In this document: in pieces, positions 59,882 through 64,000 of the stretch
Position numbering within the stretch: position 1 is the stretch's first letter
How the letters are laid out: every line of letters starts with the position of its first letter
Virus record (IMG/VR): IMGVR_UViG_3300011261_000048
Coordinates: 29,470 to 93,469 of that record
Length of the DNA stretch: 64,000 bases
Direction: 5' to 3' (one strand)
From: a virus
The notes under the pieces: generated by a model
The model's database searches: none
Seen by the model: only the letters and a program-made list of their open reading frames with translations
What the model was told of the DNA's origin: nothing
Translations under genes and position numbers: made by a program

Positions 59882-62800
59882 TTATACGTTTATACAGAAT
59901 TTTAAATTATCTACTGCTTCTGATTTACTCATTTCCTTTTTCTTAGCTTTACTTGCTGTATCATCATACTCAGATACTGGTACATTCACAGGCATAGTAG
60001 CATTTAAATAAGGCATAATCTCTGCAGGTAAAGTTACATTATTTTCTTTGAATAACGAAACCTTATCTGTTTTACCCATGTATTCTTTAATAACTACACC
60101 TTTATTATTGTATCCTAACTTATTAGTCCTAACATATACAGCGTTACCTTTTTCAGTAGTACCTGCATTTTGAAATAAGTCACCATTCTTAGTTTTTACA
60201 AATCTCTTGAACACATATTTACCATTAGCATCTAGTCCAGCAACATAGTTAGTCCCTTTTTCAGGAGTAAGTATAAATCCTACTGAAGTAGGTATTTCTA
60301 CTTTGTTATCTACTGTCTTCATTCTGAAGTAAACTTTATCACTAACTGTAGGTACTAGTTGGTCATTACTAGATAAATGTTTGTATATACTATCCATTTT
60401 ACCTTCTAGAAATTTAGGATTAGAATATTCACCTATTTTATGTTTAATCTGATCTGAGAAGTGTTTATCAGATAAGAATTGCATAGGGATATGCTCATAG
60501 AAACTGCCTATTGCTTTAGACATACCAGAAGCGTAGAAAGAGTATAACATTAAGTCATCTGCCAAGTAATGATTTTCAGACTTAAGTTCTTCCCAAGCTA
60601 GGTATAAATCATCTTTAGCCTCTTTTAATGCTTCTCCTTTTGGTAAAAATATAGCACTAGGCTTATTTTTATCTCCTGCTCTAACTTCTAAAGCATTTAT
60701 TAATGCATTATCTTTATGTACACCATACTTAGCTTCAAGTAGTCTTTCAGCTAAAGATGCTTCTTCTGAATTACCAAATAGTAATCTATGAAGTCCTATT
60801 TGTCCTTCACTATACTTAGACCCTTCTTTAACATCTGCAGCTATATCAAATGCTGAAGTATCAGTAGCAGTCATAGCATAAGCTTCATTCTTAATGGCAC
60901 TATCTACTTCTTCACTTTGAGCTCCAGGAGTTAAATATACATACCCAGACATTGAAGCCATAAGGTCAGTTAAGTTTTCTACTGCAGGTGAATTAGATAC
61001 AAACATACCTTCATACATTATTCTAGCAGCTCTAACTGAGTTAGCAAAATAAGTACCTGTCATTCTAGAACCATTAAATACTGCTTCACCATTAACTACA
61101 TCATAGCCCATTAACTTATCTACATTACCTACTGCATCATCAGCAATAACTTTTCTTAGTAAGTTCTCAGTAAGCTTAGCAGTACCTTGATTCTTAGTAG
61201 CACCGTCAGTATCTGATTTAGATATCTTAACTACTTCATTAAGTTGCTTAGCTTTCTTTTGCCATTCTAGGAATTGCCCTAATATTTTAATCTGCTCTGC
61301 TTTATTTACTTCTCCTACAGTTAAATTAGCTTGTAACTCTTCAGTAGTAGTAGAAATCTCATCCATATACTTCATATTTATATCATGGATATTACCTTTA
61401 AAATCATAATCTGCTAATAGTACATCTAAAGGCTTGATAATCTCACCTTTAGCGTTTCTGCCCTTTTTAGCAAATTTACCTTCAGCATCAGCAGTATAAG
61501 CCACTAGTTCTTTAAGTATAGGTTGTCCCATAAAAGATACAATCCATTCTCTACTAATTCCTGCTCTAGCCATCATAAAAGCTGTGTTAGCAGTAAACTG
61601 GTTAATATTAGCTCTAGTAATATAAGGGTCTTTAGCAGCATCAACAATAGCATTCATAAATGCTCCTAAAGTATTAGCTACATTATTATCATTTTCATCT
61701 ACTTTATTAGAAAGCGATGTATTATTTCCTACTTTAACTCCTTTACCTAAGTAGTAGTCATTAAAATACAGACCTTCAGATAAAGCTAAAGAGTGGTGAG
61801 TCATGTGATTAGCAATTGTACCTACTAATGACTTAGCACTATCAAATGTAGCTTTAGTTTTCATCTGATTATTACCAGTGAAGAATTGCAAGTTTTTAAG
61901 TTTCTCCTTAACAGGGAAAATCTTAGTAGCTAACTTCTCTAACCATGGATCATCTAATGGAGCCATAACAGCAGCATAAGCTGAAGGATGCATAAGCATA
62001 TCTCGCATCATTTCTAATCTCTGGTTTTCTAATCCTTTAGGACTATTATCTTTTACATAGAATACTCTACCTTCTTTATCAATACTAAAGTTAGGTAAAA
62101 TAACAAATGCCTTATCAATATCAAAATCGGAACCTGTTTTAGTAGTAATAGCAGAGTAAGCTACCATAGTATCTCCAGCTTCTTCTGGTAATATACCTAC
62201 AATTTCAAAAGCATCATTAGATGATGGGCCTTGATTAGGAATACGGTAAGAGAAACCTTCTAATACTTCTTTAGGTATTAACTTCATAATTTCACTATGA
62301 GTCATACCTTTAATATCTATATTTTGTTTCTTTAACTCTTTAGCTAAATAACTATGAGGCATTAAGATTTGTGCAGGATGTACTACACCTTCTTCATCTA
62401 TTCTCATAGGTTGAAGTCTTTCTTTAGGGTCTTTAAGCCAAACAATACCATCTTTAACTTTAGAATCCATATCTACTTCAGTACCTACAAATCCAAAATC
62501 AGATAACTGTACCATTGCTCCACCTAATTGCTTAAGTTTTACAGACTTTTTAGTTAACATTGCGTGTAACTTATTCTGTATCTTCTTAGAAATAGGTAAT
62601 GCATCTAAATTAATACCTCCTAAAATAGCGTCAATGTGGTTATCAGAAATCTCTCCTGCAAATTCATTAGCAAGTAGCTGTCTAAGAGCCTTATCATTTA
62701 TACCAGTTTCTTCAGAATAACCAATTGTCTTTTTATAAGAGTTAAGTCCTATGTCAGATAATTGGGAAATTACTTCATGGTATTTATCTATTAAATCTCT

Positions 62801-64000
62801 ACCATTAATTTCTCCATACATTTCATTTGGATTAACTACAGATAGTACATTCTTTACACCTTGAGAGCCTACTACAGTTTGTTTAGTACCTTTAGTAGAT
62901 AAATCTTGCTGTAGGAATAGTCTTCTATAAGATAACTTAGTAGAATTAAAAGTAGGATTGGCTACAATATTACCATTTCCATCAGAAATATCTGTAATAC
63001 CAACTCCACCTGCTTTCTTACCATCTAGTACAATAACGTGGTCTGGGCCACCTTTAGATATTAACTTACCATTACTATCAAATTTATCTTCTGCTTCCAT
63101 TGCTAATCTTAGGTTCTCTAACTGAGTACCTTTAGTCATAATAGGAAGTAAAACTGCTTCAGATTGTTTATTATAATGTAACGACATTACATCATTATTA
63201 GTCTTAACTAACTCATTATGAACAGTCTTTAGAGGCATAGCTAATAATTTAACTTGCTCTGGAGTAGGTGTTTCATCTGTAGCATACATAGCAGCATATG
63301 CATCTTCATGTGCTGGGGACCATTTTCCTAATCCTAGTAATCTTTCTTTATAGACAGGTAAAGTAATCCAAGCTTGTGCATCAGTTACATTTACTCCTAG
63401 ATAAGGTTTAAATAACTTCTCAAGTTCACTAACTGGTAGATTAGTAGCTTTACTAATTCTTTCTAAATTACCTTTATTGAATTTACCATCTTCTCCAGCA
63501 AAAAACTCAGAACCAATACCATCAATATTAGCTACTGTAGCTGAATTGTAGAAAGACCTAACTGCAGGAGTACCATTAGAATGGTTATATATTCTAAAGT
63601 CTTTACCTGAAGCACTAGTAGAAGGAATTCTTTTTCTAAAGTCTCCAAACATATCTACGTCTGCCCATTGAACTGTATTCTCTGGAGTAGATGGTTTACT
63701 AGCATCTATAAGTGTACCTACTTCTTTAATTTCTTTTACTTTAAACAATGCAGGGTCACCATTAAACATCTTAGTTTGTTCAACATTCCCTATTAAAGAG
63801 TTAAGTACATAATCACCCATCACAGCAAATACATCTCCACCTTTTTCATTTAATTGGTTTAAATCTATTAATCTATTAGTTAACTTACCATTATCAAAGT
63901 TTAATAAACCTGCTTCTATAGCAGTACCTATCTCAGCTCTAACTAAGTCTATAAAAGAAGTACCTAAGAAGTCTTTAACTTCAGGATTATTATCTAAGTA
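59882..64000 (-). CDS. crAss-like virion RNA polymerase, catalytic part (5' end beyond window)
   Basis: The frame stays open to the right edge (at least 1372 codons visible) and reads through GTG/ATG codons at 63823-63818, so neither is a proven start. KTGSDFDIDKAF near 62110-62135 is the DFDID metal-binding loop of the single-chain RNA polymerase described from crAss-like phage phi14:2 gp66. YRIPNQGPSSND upstream fits the second barrel. It transcribes early genes after injection. Confidence 0.85.
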   Translation of the reverse strand, partial: YLDNNPEVKDFLGTSFIDLVRAEIGTAIEAGLLNFDNGKLTNRLIDLNQLNEKGGDVFAVMGDYVLNSLIGNVEQTKMFNGDPALFKVKEIKEVGTLIDASKPSTPENTVQWADVDMFGDFRKRIPSTSASGKDFRIYNHSNGTPAVRSFYNSATVANIDGIGSEFFAGEDGKFNKGNLERISKATNLPVSELEKLFKPYLGVNVTDAQAWITLPVYKERLLGLGKWSPAHEDAYAAMYATDETPTPEQVKLLAMPLKTVHNELVKTNNDVMSLHYNKQSEAVLLPIMTKGTQLENLRLAMEAEDKFDSNGKLISKGGPDHVIVLDGKKAGGVGITDISDGNGNIVANPTFNSTKLSYRRLFLQQDLSTKGTKQTVVGSQGVKNVLSVVNPNEMYGEINGRDLIDKYHEVISQLSDIGLNSYKKTIGYSEETGINDKALRQLLANEFAGEISDNHIDAILGGINLDALPISKKIQNKLHAMLTKKSVKLKQLGGAMVQLSDFGFVGTEVDMDSKVKDGIVWLKDPKERLQPMRIDEEGVVHPAQILMPHSYLAKELKKQNIDIKGMTHSEIMKLIPKEVLEGFSYRIPNQGPSSNDAFEIVGILPEEAGDTMVAYSAITTKTGSDFDIDKAFVILPNFSIDKEGRVFYVKDNSPKGLENQRLEMMRDMLMHPSAYAAVMAPLDDPWLEKLATKIFPVKEKLKNLQFFTGNNQMKTKATFDSAKSLVGTIANHMTHHSLALSEGLYFNDYYLGKGVKVGNNTSLSNKVDENDNNVANTLGAFMNAIVDAAKDPYITRANINQFTANTAFMMARAGISREWIVSFMGQPILKELVAYTADAEGKFAKKGRNAKGEIIKPLDVLLADYDFKGNIHDINMKYMDEISTTTEELQANLTVGEVNKAEQIKILGQFLEWQKKAKQLNEVVKISKSDTDGATKNQGTAKLTENLLRKVIADDAVGNVDKLMGYDVVNGEAVFNGSRMTGTYFANSVRAARIMYEGMFVSNSPAVENLTDLMASMSGYVYLTPGAQSEEVDSAIKNEAYAMTATDTSAFDIAADVKEGSKYSEGQIGLHRLLFGNSEEASLAERLLEAKYGVHKDNALINALEVRAGDKNKPSAIFLPKGEALKEAKDDLYLAWEELKSENHYLADDLMLYSFYASGMSKAIGSFYEHIPMQFLSDKHFSDQIKHKIGEYSNPKFLEGKMDSIYKHLSSNDQLVPTVSDKVYFRMKTVDNKVEIPTSVGFILTPEKGTNYVAGLDANGKYVFKRFVKTKNGDLFQNAGTTEKGNAVYVRTNKLGYNNKGVVIKEYMGKTDKVSLFKENNVTLPAEIMPYLNATMPVNVPVSEYDDTASKAKKKEMSKSEAVDNLKFCINV

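Noticed and set aside
1-64000. Alternative genetic code (recoded TAG or TGA), known in some crAss-like phages
   Set aside because: TAA, TGA and TAG all end genes with good protein ends, for example TAG after NrdJ, and no suppressor tRNA was found.
1-64000. CRISPR array or insertion sequence
   Set aside because: No regular spaced repeats and no transposase-like gene; the repeated elements found differ in sequence and length.

Overview
This window reads as a large piece of an AT-rich, double-stranded DNA, crAss-like (Crassvirales) phage of a Bacteroidales host. The evidence is a recognisable block of TerL, portal, scaffold-like protein, major capsid protein and ring protein; a giant virion RNA polymerase carrying the DFDID signature; a family A DNA polymerase, DnaB-like helicase, DnaG-like primase and Sak4-like ATPase; and promoters of the Bacteroidetes type (TTG-N19/20-TAnnTTTG). 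The standard genetic code holds: TAA, TGA and TAG all act as ordinary stops.

Layout. (1) 1-17.9 kb is read leftward. It holds two holin-like membrane proteins, tRNA-Pro, tRNA-Phe and tRNA-Gln, a GIY-YIG endonuclease, small regulators, an IHF-like protein, an Acb2-like candidate anti-CBASS sponge, a GroES/GroEL pair, then the packaging and capsid genes and a collagen-like fibre cut by the window edge. (2) 17.9-18.2 kb is a divergent control region. (3) 18.2-34 kb is read rightward. It contains many small accessory genes mixed with an unusual set of structured noncoding RNAs, each closed by a 5'/3' terminal helix, and a phage tmRNA (31199-31583) with an unusually long 42-codon tag. (4) 34-56.7 kb, also rightward, holds replication and nucleotide metabolism: DNA polymerase, helicases, Sak4, SSB candidate, primase, RusA-like nuclease, 5'-3' exonuclease, an altered uracil-DNA glycosylase and a B12-dependent ribonucleotide reductase. 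Inside this arm sits a four-gene cassette that looks like a complete ubiquitin-like conjugation system (Ubl candidate, E2-like, JAB/JAMM protease, E1). (5) A two-way terminator at 56.75 kb separates this from the leftward virion proteins (56.8-64 kb), which include the RNA polymerase and run off the right edge.

Three genes (DNA polymerase, RusA-like nuclease, E1) are split by group I introns that all end in ACG. Two of these introns carry LAGLIDADG endonucleases. Those two and the free-standing GIY-YIG gene each have their own host-type promoter, so they could be expressed independently of phage transcription.

The most interesting points are the ubiquitin-like cassette, the tmRNA with the long tag, and the array of helix-closed RNAs with shared internal motifs. 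All functional calls rest on motifs read by eye. No database search or folding program was run.
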